Assembly: GCA_027382625.1 (NCBI GenBank)
Contig: JAJKFJ010022618.1
Span: 1-64,000 of the forward strand
Direction of reading: 5' to 3'
Source of the DNA: Tetmemena sp. SeJ-2015
Taxonomy: Eukaryota; Ciliophora; Spirotrichea; Sporadotrichida; Oxytrichidae
Length of the DNA: 64,000 bases
Shown: positions 48,443 through 59,965 of the stretch, in pieces
Numbering within the stretch: position 1 is the first letter of the stretch
How the letters are laid out: every line of letters starts with the position of its first letter
Program-made: the position numbers and the translations under genes
The notes under the pieces: model-generated
Told to the model about the DNA's origin: nothing
What the model saw: only the letters and a program-made list of their open reading frames with translations
Databases searched by the model: none

Positions 48443-49224
48443 TCATTTAAAATATGTCAAAATTCTGTCTCGTATAAATTAAGACTTCTGTAGTAGCTCT
48501 TATTTTTCTAGAATTTTGAAAATTCTTTCACTTAATCTTCTATCATTCTCATGAAAATTGGTTCCTGGATAACTTTTAAGTCATTAGACTGCTGTTTCAT
48601 AAATAGATTCTGAATCTTTTGAAGTTTAATCCACTTTTAATTAGTAGCAACTATCTCTGGCTTAATATACTCGTCAAATTAATCTAGAGCTTTCAAGAAA
48701 ATTTCACTAGTAGGCTATAAATATTGGCTTAGATTTTCTTTGAAAGGATCTTTCAGCGAGTTGACTAGACTTTAAATATAAGCCGACGATTCTTCTTTTG
48801 GCCAAACCTATTCTACACTCTCTCCAAAATTTTAGAAAACTTTCTGATACTCTAAAACTAAGGGTAGATTAATATTGTGAGCAAGTTCTACAAGTTTTTC
48901 TTAAGATTGCAGTGTATGATTGGCATTCTAAAGATCGAAAGCGAGCTATTTGCATTTAAGTTTCTTTTTATCGTATTTCTTGGCTTTGATTTCGAAATTC
49001 TTGCACTCTTCGTAATTAGATAAAAAGCAAGGCTGACAACATAATCAGACCACTATAGAAGCGGATATCTTAGTTGGCTGCGTAGTGATATCTACCTATT
49101 GTAAGCTCTATAATTAGGGATAAGTCAAGTATAGGCACACTTTGTCCAGCTCAGCTTTGCACATGAAGCAAATCTTAAGTCCGGGCATATGAAAAAATTA
49201 ATCAGAACTAAATTTTATGCTCAT
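48443..49224 (-). pseudogene. Divergent family copy, one TGA and a C-terminal frameshift
   Basis: ATG at 49224 (MSIKFSSDQFF); first pair CFMC; second pair CQPC preceded by a TGA at 49045-49047. The body reads NINLPLVLEYQKVFQNFGESVEQVW and EIFLKALDQFDEYIKPE. Near 48,510 a frame change is needed to reach the conser­ved tail ELLQKSQFIRDRI and TGA 48443-48445. Related to the 54-58 kb copies through the 'LPLVLEY' motif. Confidence 0.7.
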
Positions 49225-50264
49225 TTATATATTTTATAAGTCGTTAATTACTTAAATTTTAGAAATTTAGAAGTTGTTTTATTCCAATAAATATGAATAT
49301 TTAAAAATTATTCTTATGAGTAATTATTCAAGTTAGTTGATTAGAAATTTTTTTATCTTTATGAGGAAAGTTAATTAAATAATTGTTAAAAAGTTAAGTA
49401 CAAAAAATAAATAATAAAATCTTAAATTCTTTATTTTAGATTTTAATGACTTGGAATTTAATTTTCTATTGAATAAGTGAAGTATCATTTATCATTATGA
49501 GAAGCCTCTCCTATATTTTTTTTATTTTATGAATTTTGATTTATAAAATACTTGTGATAAGCAATCTTTAAAAATAATTCATAGAGTTTACTTTCTACTT
49601 CAAATTAGCATAAAGTTAAAGTAACTTGATTTAACTTTAAATTTAATCTTAATCTAAATTTTTTGCGTTTATAATTAAATCTTAATTTAATAGATTAATT
49701 TTCTTTATGTTATGATTAATCAATTCTCTTATTGTAATTTTATCCAAATTTAAATTTTATAAAATAAAGAAAGCTTAAAGTTTATTTAAAAACAAGATCT
49801 ATTTGAATTTTCAGGAGAATTTCAAATTTTTTAGGAAATAAGCAATATTTTATTTCTAGCTTCTGCAGCTTCTATTTTTATTAATTGCAGTAACAACATA
49901 ACTTTTATCTTAAATTTAAAACTAATATATCTTTATCTAGAGGTATTATCAAACACTCTTCCTTTGAAATAATTTTAAAGCTAAATCCTTGCAGAATTTA
50001 TTAATTTTTATTTCGAATTTAAAGAAAAATGATTTATTATATTATGGATTAAATATTGAATTCATAATCATTCAATTTATAGTAATCTTTGTAAACATTG
50101 AAGAATAAGGCATTGGTCCAAAAATTTATTTAAAATATACAGAAGAAAAAATCTAATGACAATTAAGTAATTTGTTTTCTGTTTCAAACCATTTTGTGAA
50201 AAATTTTAATAGAAATTAATTATTCTGAATATTTACTTTTTTATTTATGGCAAGAATAATTATT
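49225..50264. other. Long AT-rich spacer
   Basis: About 1 kb without any supported gene, repeat or element. Confidence 0.5.
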
Positions 50265-51056
50265 TCACTAGAAATCCTTGTTTATCTAATCCCTGATTAG
50301 ATTTGTTCTTTGAAGGAGCTCGTATTAATCTTGGATAATCTGCTTTTAAGAATTTTCTTGCAGCATCTTTTCGAAACTGTTCTGGCTTATCAATCCACTT
50401 TTGAAATCATTTGTGAACATTTTAGTCATAGAAATTTAAACTTACTAAAGTCTCCTATTTTTTGCCTCAGTTGTCCTAATTTCTTTCTTAATTATTGTAT
50501 CTAATTCATCTAACTGTTTTATGAACATACTCTTAGCTGCCTTTTTAAATGTGCGCTTGGGGATTTCAATAGGCATTTAAAGTTTGCTAATAATTTCTTT
50601 TAAAACTTTAGTTTGCTTTTGAGCTTGGAAAACCTCACTGATTCTATCAGAAAGGTTTCTAAAAACTTTTGAGTGTTCCAAAACTCGATCTAGGCTAAGT
50701 TAATTAGCAAATTAAAATAGCTCTTCTTGCTCTTTGAGCTCTTATACTTTTGTCTTTAAAGCTTCCTCTACTTTTTTCATCTCAGTTTTTAGCTTTTTAT
50801 ATTTAGCTTTTGTTGCTTTAGATTTATTTAGTGTTTTTCTTAAAGCTCCATTACATTAATTACAACATAAAGCAAAATCGATTTTGAATTAGGGTTTGAA
50901 GTTTTGGTGCTGAAGAGGATCTAAATCTGTGAGGGTTTCTTAATAATATGATTTTATTTCAATGATTATTTTCTAAAGCTTTACTCCACACGCATAGCAA
51001 GTTTTCTCGCCTGAAAGGTCAATACTTTCTGTACCAATTACATCCATAGTTATCAT
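50265..51056 (-). CDS. Divergent double-CxxC coiled-coil protein, intact
   Basis: 263 residues, ATG at 51056 (a second in-frame ATG at 51047 is also possible) to TGA 50265-50267. Pairs CYAC (about residues 20/23) and CNQC. Strongly basic coiled coil rich in Lys, then LDRVLEHSKVFRNLSDRISEV, FKSGLISQNSFEKM and the tail LLQRTNLIRDQINKDFQ. No close sister in the window. Function unknown. Confidence 0.85.
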
Positions 51057-51124
51057 ACTTTTTCAAAAATTTAGAAATTAAACTTAATTTAAAAATATAA
51101 GTATTATATTTCCATATTGAGATT

Positions 51125-51445
51125 ATAGTTGGAATTAAATTAAAATCGGTGATTGGTTAAAATAAAAAAATGAGGAGTGCAACTTCGTGGCAGTTGAAAT
51201 AATATATTTACCCCCTGATCTGCAGCTTGATCGATAGATTATTTAAAATTATTTTGAGTTTCTTCTCTCATCATCGCCTTAGCACCTCCCAGCAGCCAGA
51301 TATGATTATCAAAGTAACCAAAAAGAATTTTAATCTCATAAAAACTTGTGTAATTTATATAACTTTACTTAATGCTCACTTACAAAAGTTGCAAGGAAGA
51401 AAAGCTCTTAGAATTTTATACGCAATCGAATGATTTAATAATTAT
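51125..51445 (-). pseudogene. Gene G fragment, copy 1 (empty site of the inverted-repeat element)
   Basis: One minus-strand frame is free of TGA for over 100 codons: SKSFSSLQLLQVSIKQSY, then GYFDNHIWLLGGAKAMMREE and QSIDQAADQGVNILFQLPRS. A related copy at 58.8-60.0 kb keeps LQLL, GAxxMxxxETQ and IxQAxDQG. No start codon recognised, so this is a fragment of a gene unrelated to the array. It lies just upstream of the 50-51 kb gene, as copy 2 lies upstream of the 58 kb gene. Confidence 0.5.
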
Positions 51446-52555
51446 TAAAATGGAGATAATTAAACTGTCGCGAAATTATTCCATTCAAATGTAATGTCAA
51501 ATTTAATTCTCTTTTTATTAATTCTTAGCTTTAATAATTAATTTAATTTTAAAATAAATTAAATAAATTATTATAAATTATTATTTAAAAAATATTATCT
51601 ACTTTTATATTTATTCACTAAAGAATCGAGAAAAAAAAATATATAGATTTATTTGATTAAGATGGAATTTAAAAAAAATAAAAGGCATTTTAGAAATAAT
51701 TTCATAATATGAAAAACATCTAAAGGTAATTTTTATTTTATTATCCCTATCAAAATTTTTTAACTGTGTTGACCTTTAATGAAGATGAAAAAAAATTATT
51801 ATTATCAATCTTGAAGGTCTTCAATGTTAAAAGCCTTACCAACTATTTTTAAATTATCTCTAAACTTGTAGTATCCTTTGAAATTTTCAATAATCTGTCA
51901 TTAATAAAATTTGCTACTTATATTTTAAAATTCATCTCTTACTCCTGAATCTTTAATCATATTCCTAATTTATTTGGTTGAAAATATTTGATTTTTTAAA
52001 AAAAAAAATATGATTTTATTCTTTCATTTAATTATATTTTAAGATGATTTTAGAAATTATAACTTTAATTTATTTGCAAAGATTGATAAATGTCGCCTTA
52101 TATTTTAAGTACAAGGGAATTTTAGTAAGTATTTGATAAGTTGTCTCAGAGATATGCTAAACCCATCTTGCTTAATCTCGCATAAAATCTATTTAAATAT
52201 TCCTGAAATTAATTTAATTGATATCTAGAAAAATAATTTAAAATATATATTAATAAAATTTAATTTTTTTAAATTTTTGTACTTTCATTAGCGATCTTTT
52301 GTTAAAACTTGGCATCTATTTTTACTCTAAAAAAATTGGAAAGTTTAAGATTGATAATAAAGAATTTAAATAAATATAAGTCTCTTAACCAATTAAATTT
52401 TAATCTCTTTTTAAGAAAAGATAATTTAAGTTTAAATAAACTTAAGGAATAAATCTCTTTCAGATATTATTTTACGAGATAATAAAATTTTATAATATAA
52501 ATAAATTTTATAGAATGAAATAATTATTCTATTACGATTTGTTAATTAGAGCAGC
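51446..52555. other. Long AT-rich spacer
   Basis: No supported feature; 51,770-51,960 is slightly less AT-rich but not coding in a frame I trust. Confidence 0.45.
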
Positions 52556-53362
52556 TCATTATATATTAGCATCAATTTTTTATCTGATTAAACATGCTTT
52601 ATGAAGCAATTCCTTCTTTTCTTGAACTCTTTATTCCTTAATTTCATTGTCTGTCCTTCTTATGAATTAAGTCTCAAGCAGCATTTCATCTTCAAATATG
52701 TTTAGGAACTATTATCTTACTGGTATTTGAAGCCACTCAAGTCTCTGGCATAGCTTTTCGGCCACATCTATATCATTTTCCATAAATCCTTCGAGTTTAT
52801 CCAAAATAGTTTTGAAAGTATCTTTTTAAGCCTAAATATACTCTTTCAAATGATCCTAAATTGGCTTTTTCATTTAATCAAGCTAATATTAGATATCTTC
52901 TGTTTGTTTTTCAATAGGCCAAATCTCTTAGAAACATTCACTATAATCATTCAGCTCCTTCATGAGCTCTAGAATACCAGAAAGTCTCAGTTTTTGTGAC
53001 AATTCAACGAGTGGTTATAAATCTTTTAATTAGTCCTGAGCTAATTGAAGTTATAATTCTAGCTCACCACACTTCAGTTACAAGTCATCATATTTCTAAG
53101 CCTTACCTACATTGTCAATTTACTCTTGATACGATTATTTCTCACACTCCAGGCAGCAGTATTGAAAAGCAACTTAAAATTGAATTGAGGTCGGCTGACT
53201 TAAGAGATCTAGATCTAGAAAGTGTTCACATTTATAATTTTGTATCTTCAAACTAACTTTGCTCATCTTTGTTTGGCATATAGAGCAATATTAAGCTCCT
53301 ATTAAATGGATTGGCTCCAAGGTTGCCATTTTGCATTCCATATTCATATTTAAATTTTCCAT
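52556..53362 (-). CDS. Divergent double-CxxC coiled-coil protein, intact
   Basis: 268 residues from ATG at 53362 (other in-frame ATGs at 53347 and 53341) to TGA 52556-52558. First pair CSIC near residues 26/29; second pair CLEC. A long Gln/Glu/Leu-rich coiled coil follows, then LMKELNDYSECFQEIW and LEGFMENDIDV. The tail ELLHKACLIRQKIDANIQ is the family tail with an inserted pair. Function unknown. Confidence 0.84.
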
Positions 53363-53529
53363 TATTAAATTGCTATAATTTTTATATCTTCGATTGAACT
53401 TAAACTAGTTTTTAAATATTCATAGAACTCTTAAAATTATTTCTAAATTACTTATTAGATAATGAATTTTAAAACTTGATTAAAATTAAGATTTAAAAAG
53501 CCAGAAATAAATTTTGGGCATTATTAGAT

Positions 53530-53690
53530 TAGATCATTCTTCTTTATGCCGCATCTCTTTTCAAATGTGGCGATAGGATCATAAAAAATATATTATACTG
53601 CTTATCTTGTAGGAATTCATTACTGCGAAAGAAATCAATCATAAATTTTCTAAATGTGTTGCTCAATATTTTATTTCAACAGATACCATT
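53530..53690 (-). pseudogene. Possible non-array coding fragment
   Basis: Minus-strand frame reads ILSNTFRKFMIDFFRSNE and LQDKQYNIFFMILSPHL, then KRDAAQRRMI, with less AT-rich composition than the surroundings. No stop or start that fits; the frame runs on into the neighbouring gene out of register. Not recognised. Confidence 0.3.
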
Positions 53691-54295
53691 ACATGAGATT
53701 TTAAAATATTTCTTAATTTATTACAAAGTTTATTTTAAATATAGATACTTATAAATTCTTATGATAGTGAGCTAAATTCTATTTATTTAAAAAAATATAT
53801 ATGTATAAAATTTGAGAATCTTGATGATTCTTTATAATCAAAATTTTGTCTTTTAAGTAAGCCTAAGATTGCTTCTATCACCATATCTAAGTTAAATTAA
53901 TAATATCAATTATATTCCTTTTTAAATTAATCGTAGACTTGAAAATTTTGATAAGACTTAAAGCACATTCTTTTTCTTAGAGCAAATTTTTTTAAGCAAT
54001 CTAAATTTTAGATTTTAGCAACGCTAGAAGGCTGATTTTATAAGCTAATTGTTGATCAAATCATCTTATAAATTATTAAATAGTATTCATCGTAGCGATT
54101 ATGTCTAGAACAAAGATGCTAAGGTAAAATCAAATAAATATTTTTATTCTAATATTTTCTTATAATTTAACAAAAATCCAAATATTCACATAGTTAGCAA
54201 TATGTACATCAATAAATACAATAGAATGGAATCTAATTTAAATTTATCTTTATTTAATCTAGCCAGTCATATAATAATAGAATACAAAATTTATT
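53691..54295. other. AT-rich spacer
   Basis: No feature recognised. Confidence 0.5.
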
Positions 54296-55084
54296 TCAAA
54301 TTAACTTTTATTTTATTTAATTTTTGATGAATGCTGATCTCTAAAGTAGTTCTCTCTTCTCTTCTAGTTTAAATTGCTGGCTTTAGGTCTTTCCCATTTA
54401 AGCAAAGCTTAGGGTACCAAGTACTCCCTCTTCAAATTCTTTAGAGAATTCCTCACATATTTTTCTCTGCACTTCTTATAGTCTCAAAGATTTGCTTTCA
54501 GCTTCATTGATTTCAGTCAGAACACACTTATCAAGCATTTACAAATAAAGCAAAAACATTTCCTTTGAAGGTTCTGTAAATAGTCTTAATGAATCATCAA
54601 AAGGATTTCTCAAACATGACATAAGGTTTTGCATATCATCTGAACGCTTACCCTCCGGCCATATTTCTTCAATTCTGTCTGAGAGATTATTGAGCACATT
54701 TTTGTGCTCCACCACAAGAGGAATATTCATTTTCTTGGCGAAGATTTGAAGTTCCTCCTGCTCTTTGATCTATTTCCTGCATTCTTAAAGTTGGCTCTCT
54801 AATTCTTCATTCTTAGCTTTTAATTAATCATACAAGCTTGCCTTTTTAATATCTTCTAAATTTTTAGCTTATTATTGTTAATCACATTAAGGGCAAAAGA
54901 TTGAGTATCCTTATACATACGTAAAGTATTTTTGTTGAGTGAGGTCAACACCTTAGAGATTCCCCCTTTCATACTTATCTAGACTAATGTTCCCTATAGT
55001 TAATTTTATTTTGCATGAGCTGCAACTTTCTTCTTCTGAAAAGGAAAAGGTCTTTGAAGTCACAAGAAATTTTAAGAAACTCAT
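54296..55084 (-). CDS. Type H double-CxxC coiled-coil protein, copy 1, intact
   Basis: 262 residues, ATG at 55084 (MSFLKFLVTSKTF) to TGA 54296-54298. Pairs CSSC (21/24) and CPQC. Between them a GVDLTQQKYF motif replaces LDLWS of types A and B. Then NIPLVVEHKNVLNNLSDRIEEIW, PFDDSLRLFTEPSKEMF and the tail ELLQRSAFIKNQIKQKLI. Forms a trio with the copies at 55.9 and 57.8 kb. Confidence 0.87.
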
Positions 55085-55142
55085 TTTAAATTATCTAAAT
55101 TAAAATATTGAATATTTCTATTTATTATGCTCTTTTTAATTT

Positions 55143-55150
55143 GAATATTC
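55143..55150. promoter_or_regulatory. Upstream GAATATTC palindrome
   Basis: 59 bases upstream of the ATG at 55084, context TTTGAATATTCAG. Confidence 0.5.
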
Positions 55151-55902
55151 AGAGCTATTGAAAACTAGTGATGTTTTTGCACAAATTATTTTTATTTTAT
55201 AAATGAAGATGTACTGGGAATTTAATATTTTAAATATCTTTCTTTAAATATGCAATAAAATTCAACGCTTTGTTTCCAGGAGGCCCTTATTTATAATTTT
55301 TATTTTTATTAAGAACCAATCAGTAGGAATAGGTCATTTTTTACTTCCAATTGTATGTGGCTACTTCTTTATTTCATTTAAATTTCTGAAATTCTTAAAT
55401 AAAATAAATGATACAGAAAATGTATAAAGCATGAGCTAAATTTAGTTTGCTGCCATTTATATTCAAAATAACTTCAATAATAAGATAGTGCTGTAACAAA
55501 TTCTTAACAGTCGGATTAAAATTCTACTGCGAGAAATAAATCAATCCACAGTATTCCTCCAAAGAAGTTATAATATGAATAATTTACTTCAAATTAGAGA
55601 TGATTCAATACTCAAAATATTCATTACAAACATAAACTAAACTTCAATTGAATTTTGAGAAAATTTTATTAATTATTGATAGCTTCACTTTATAATAAAA
55701 TCTGCATCTCGAGTGATAAGAATTACATTTTTTTTATTTTATATCTTTAAAGTAAATAAGAGATTAAAATATAAGGATTAATATTTTAAAAATAAAAAAA
55801 TTAATAGTCAGGATGCATAATTATAATTCAACATAAAATATTTTCAAAATTTTTGATGAACAGTTTATTCTAAACTAAAATCTTATAGAGAATAAAATTA
55901 TT
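55151..55902. other. AT-rich spacer
   Basis: No supported gene. Confidence 0.45.
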
Positions 55903-56671
55903 TCAAATAAACTTTTCTAAAATTTAATTCTTGATGAATTCAGATCTCTATGTTAACTCTCTCTTTTCTTATAATTTAAATTTAAGATTTTAAACCTCTG
56001 TCATCTAGAGAAGGCTTAGTCTCTCCAGCACACCTTCTTCAAAGTCCTTCGAAAATTATTGAGATATTTACTCCTATACTTCTTATAGTCTCAAAGATTT
56101 GATTTCTGCTTCTTAAATTTCAGTTAGAACACATTCATTAAACCTTTACAAATAACTCAAAAACAGTTCCTTTGAAGGTGCTGTAAATAGTCTCAAGGAT
56201 TCGTCAAAAAGATTTCTGAAATTTGACATTAGCTTTTGAATTTCATCTGAGCGCTTATCTTGAGGCCATATTTCTTCAGCTCTATCTGAAAGATTATTTA
56301 GTACGCCTTTGTATTCCAACACAAGTGGAAGATTCATTTTCTTTGCAAAGTTTTAAAGTTCCTCCTGATCTTTGATCTATTTTCTGCATTCCAAAAGCTA
56401 CTTCTCCAGTTCTACATTCTTAGCTTTTAATTAATCATATAAGCTTGCTTTTTTAATATCGTCTGAATATTTAGCTTAGACAAAAAATTTAGAATCCTTA
56501 TGAATACTTAAAGGATTATTGTTTAGTGAGGTCAACACCTGCTAAATTTCCAATATCATATTTACTCAGACTAATATACCCTTTCGTTAGTTTTATCTTA
56601 CACGCGGTGCAACATACTTCTTGCTTAAAGGAATAAGGCTCTGAGGATACATAAAATTTTAATTAATTCAT
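55903..56671 (-). pseudogene. Type H copy 2, deletion removes the second Cys pair
   Basis: ATG at 56671 (MNQLKFYVSSEPY) and a first pair CTAC. Near 56,475-56,485 about 20 bases present in copy 1 are missing, which removes the second CxxC and shifts the frame. After the gap the frame is open again to TGA 55903-55905. The C-terminal two thirds are almost identical to copy 3 (one difference in the 63 residues from NLPLVLEYKG), while the part next to the deletion resembles copy 1: a mosaic. Confidence 0.78.
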
Positions 56672-56729
56672 TTTGATTTATTTACTTTTAAGTTTTGAAT
56701 TATTCTTTTTATAATAACCTTTTTAATTT

Positions 56730-56737
56730 GAATATTC
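56730..56737. promoter_or_regulatory. Upstream GAATATTC palindrome
   Basis: 59 bases upstream of the ATG at 56671, context TTTGAATATTCAATTTT, the same as at 58,607. Confidence 0.5.
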
Positions 56738-57764
56738 AATTTTGACCTATTTTTATACTATTATTTTTGAAGAGGTCAGATTTATTTTATTAATTTAGAT
56801 GTACTTTAAATTGAATTATTTTTACTTTCTTTCTTTCTTTAAGATCTAGAATTTCTTAATAGTTTTATTTTCTCCGCAGAATTCTTATTTATATAGGTTT
56901 ATTTTTTTATTATAAGTTCTATATATCAACATTTTGAAAATTTTTCCTCAAATTAAAACTTCTATAATATTTTATTAAATTAATTCCTCATTGATAAAAC
57001 CTCAAATATTTTATAGAATGAAGGTAAATAAATATGAAACTATAAATTTAGAAATTGTAAGTTCAAATATAATTGATTTAGATTTATCGAAGCTTGAAAG
57101 ATTGTATCGTTTCAAGACTAATTATAGGCATTTTCCTAGAAAACTTAAATTAATCTCTAAGGTGTTATATATTAAATTCAGACTGAGAATTCATCTTTCA
57201 TTATTGAAAAAGGTAATTTGCTTCAAGCCTTATTAATTTTAATGACTCTGAAAATCTTTTTTTAAAAAATTTTTTGATTCTCCATTTTCTAGCATATTTA
57301 ATTAAAAATAAATTTATTTTTACTCGTAATACTTCTTGCTGTTATTGAATTTAATTAGAAACTCAATGAAATGAGAGAGAGATGCTTAATCTGAACCTAG
57401 AAATTAGTTAGGTTACAAAAGATCCAGTTAGAGACAATTAACTCCATAGATTTCCTACGAAGAATTCAGAAAATGAATTTTACTTTAAAATTAGAGATTT
57501 ATTCAATGTCAAAATATTCATTAGAAACTCAAAATCAACTTCTATTGGCCTTATTTTTTAATTAATTAATTAATTAATTATTAATTTACTTTATATTAAA
57601 ATTAGCATCTTTTTCAAATAATTAAAGATACAGATTATTAGGATTGATATCTTAAAAAGCAAAAGAAAGATCCATATGTTTCATTAAAGTTCAAGAAAAA
57701 ATACTTCCATATATAGGATGCTTAGTTTATTTAAAGCTTAATTTTAATTAAGAACAAAATTATT
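56738..57764. other. Long AT-rich spacer with a short TTAA microsatellite
   Basis: Contains a (TTAA)n run around 57,557-57,585. A plus-strand frame at 56,991-57,236 has no coding support. Confidence 0.45.
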
Positions 57765-58547
57765 TCAAATAAACTTTTCCATAATTTAATTCTAGATGAA
57801 TTCTGATCTCTATAGTAGCTCTCTCTTTTCTTATAATTTAAATTTAAGATTTTAAACCTCTGTCATCTAGAGAAGGCTGAGTCTCTCTAGCACACCTTCT
57901 TCAAAGTCCTTCGAGAATTATTGAGATATTTACTCCTATACTTCTTATAGTCTCAAAGATTTGATTTCTGCTTCTTAAATTTCAGTTAGAACACATTCAT
58001 CAAAACTTTACAAATAACTCAAAAACAGTTCCTTTGAAGGTGCTGTAAATAGCCTCAAGGATTCGTCAAAAAGATTCCTGAAATTTGACATTTGCTTTTG
58101 AATTTCATCTGAGCGCTTATCTTGAGGCCATATTTCTTCAGCTCTATCTGAAAGATTATTTAGTACGCCTTTGTATTCCAACACAAGTGGAAGATTCATT
58201 TTCTTTGCAAAGTTTTAAAGTTCCTCCTGATCTTTGATTTATTTTCTGCATTCCTAAAGCTGCTTCTCCAGTTCTTCAAATTTGATTTTTAATTAATCAA
58301 GCTAGCTTGCTTTAATTTTTCGATCTGTGATTTGCTGTCCAATTTTCTCATCGCATTAAGGGCATAATATTGAAAATTCTCCATAAAACATAACTGATTA
58401 GGATTTCGTAAGATCAATTCCATTTAATCCTTCCCCACCATAATTATCCTATCTGAGATTGCCTTTGGTTAATTTTATTTTGCAAGAGTTACAAACAGGT
58501 TCTTATCCAAATGAAATCTGCTCTAAAGGCAACTTATAACTACTCAT
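57765..58547 (-). CDS. Type H copy 3, intact
   Basis: 260 residues, ATG at 58547 (MSSYKLPLEQISF) to TGA 57765-57767. Pairs CNSC (19/22) and CPQC. GIDLTKSQSV between them; LPLVLEYKGVLNNLSDRAEEIW; LFDESLRLFTAPSKELF; tail ELLQRSEFIQNQIMEKFI. Its C-terminal part is nearly identical to broken copy 2, but the N-terminal module differs clearly. Confidence 0.87.
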
Positions 58548-58606
58548 CTTATTTTTTATTATTCTAAGATTAGTATAATTCTTTTTATACTGATCTTTTT
58601 TAAAAT

Positions 58607-58614
58607 GAATATTC
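58607..58614. promoter_or_regulatory. Upstream GAATATTC palindrome
   Basis: 60 bases upstream of the ATG at 58547. Confidence 0.5.
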
Positions 58615-58814
58615 AATTTTTATATTTTCTCTTTATAATAAATTATTTATATATAAGTTTTCTTTCATTTAGATCTATTATAATCTTAATTTAAATTTTA
58701 AAGTATATCTTGATTTTAAACTTAAATATAAAATAAAATAAATAATTAATATTTGGAAAAATTTATCTGCTATAATTTCGAAAAGATTTTCAATTTAATT
58801 TAGAGTTCAAATTA

Positions 58815-59965
58815 GAGCAGAAATTTTAATTAAAATCGGTGATTGGTTAAAATAATAAATGGAGAGTTACAAAATGTGACAGTTGAAATCAAGAATTCAC
58901 CCCTGATCTAAAGCTTGTTCGATAGCTTATGAAAATTAATATGATTTCGGGGGGGCCTTTCCTCGCATCCACTTTTTTCATAAAAATATAAAAAATCACT
59001 GTCAAGCCTAAAAATTAGCCAAAAACTCCAATTTTTTAATCCTAATTCAATTTCAGAGGGCTTATCATGATCATTTTCTTTAATTTAGAAAACATTTAGA
59101 ACTTTCAGGAAATATTCATTTATAAAAAATTAAATTTTAAAGTAATGGCAATATCACTAGGGAAATTTAATTCATTCACAAGTTGAAAGATATCTAATGT
59201 AAAACTAATTTAAAGTACTTTAAACTATCTTATCAAAGCTTTCGAGTCCTTTTCATTTTTAGCATCCCCTAATAACATAAATTGAGCTAAAAAATATACA
59301 AAAGTCAATTTATTTTATTAAATACATATTGTTCTTTGATTGCATGATTAAATATGAAATTTCATGTATTCTAGATTTCTAATAAAATATTCAAGAATTA
59401 AATATCGAAGCCTTAGTTTTTAAATAGCTTTAAGCAAGTTAAAAGGAATTTCATCACATATATAAATGTCTTTTGTAGCATTGATATTTTTCTTAACTAT
59501 TATCTTATATATTGAAAACATATGTTTTTTTTCAATAAAATAAAATCATTATTCTATAAAGTTGCCTTAAAAATAAAAGTTTTGTTTGACTGATTCTAAA
59601 AAATTCATGCTTTATTTTCTAAAATAAAGAATATGATCATGATAAGCCCTCTGAAATTGAATTAGGACAAAAAATTGTTGGTTTTTGCTAATTTTAGGCT
59701 AGTTAGTGATTTTTCATATTTTGATGAAAAAAGTGGATGACGAGGAAAGGCCCCCCCCCTGAGTTTCTTGTTTAATCATCTCTACAGCACCTCTTTGCAG
59801 CGAGATATGACCTACTCATTCTTATTACTCCTCTTCATGATCTTCATTAAAATTTGTGTCGCTTATAACTCTTGACTGAGTGCTCCCATACAAAAGTTAC
59901 AAGTATGAAAAGTTCTTAGAATTTGATGCTAAATCGAATGGTCTAATAATTATCAAAATCTGATA
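58815..59965 (-). pseudogene. Gene G fragment, copy 2, split by an inserted element
   Basis: The two parts, 59,760-59,965 (RPFDLASNSKNFSYLQLL, then a TGA, then GHISLQRGAVEMIKQETQ) and 58,815-58,948 (AIEQALDQG and beyond), join up to match copy 1 at 51.1 kb. The 811-base element lies exactly between ETQ and the next codons. Besides the insertion there is at least one TGA and a one-base shift. Confidence 0.5.
58949..59759. mobile_element. Inverted-repeat element without transposase (MITE-like or IES-like)
   Basis: Terminal inverted repeats of about 150 bases (58,949-59,099 and 59,612-59,759), beginning GGGGGGGCCTTTCCTCG and ending with its complement, CGAGGAAAGGCC followed by seven more C. The 510-base core has no long frame. 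Host flanks are TGATTTC (58,942-58,948) and TGAGTTTC (59,760-59,767), a plausible 7-8-base target duplication with one change. The paralogous unoccupied site at about 51,250 reads TTGAGTTTCTTC. Confidence 0.8.

Noticed and set aside
56991..57236. Plus-strand 81-residue frame
   Set aside because: Spacer composition and no conservation in the related spacer; likely chance.
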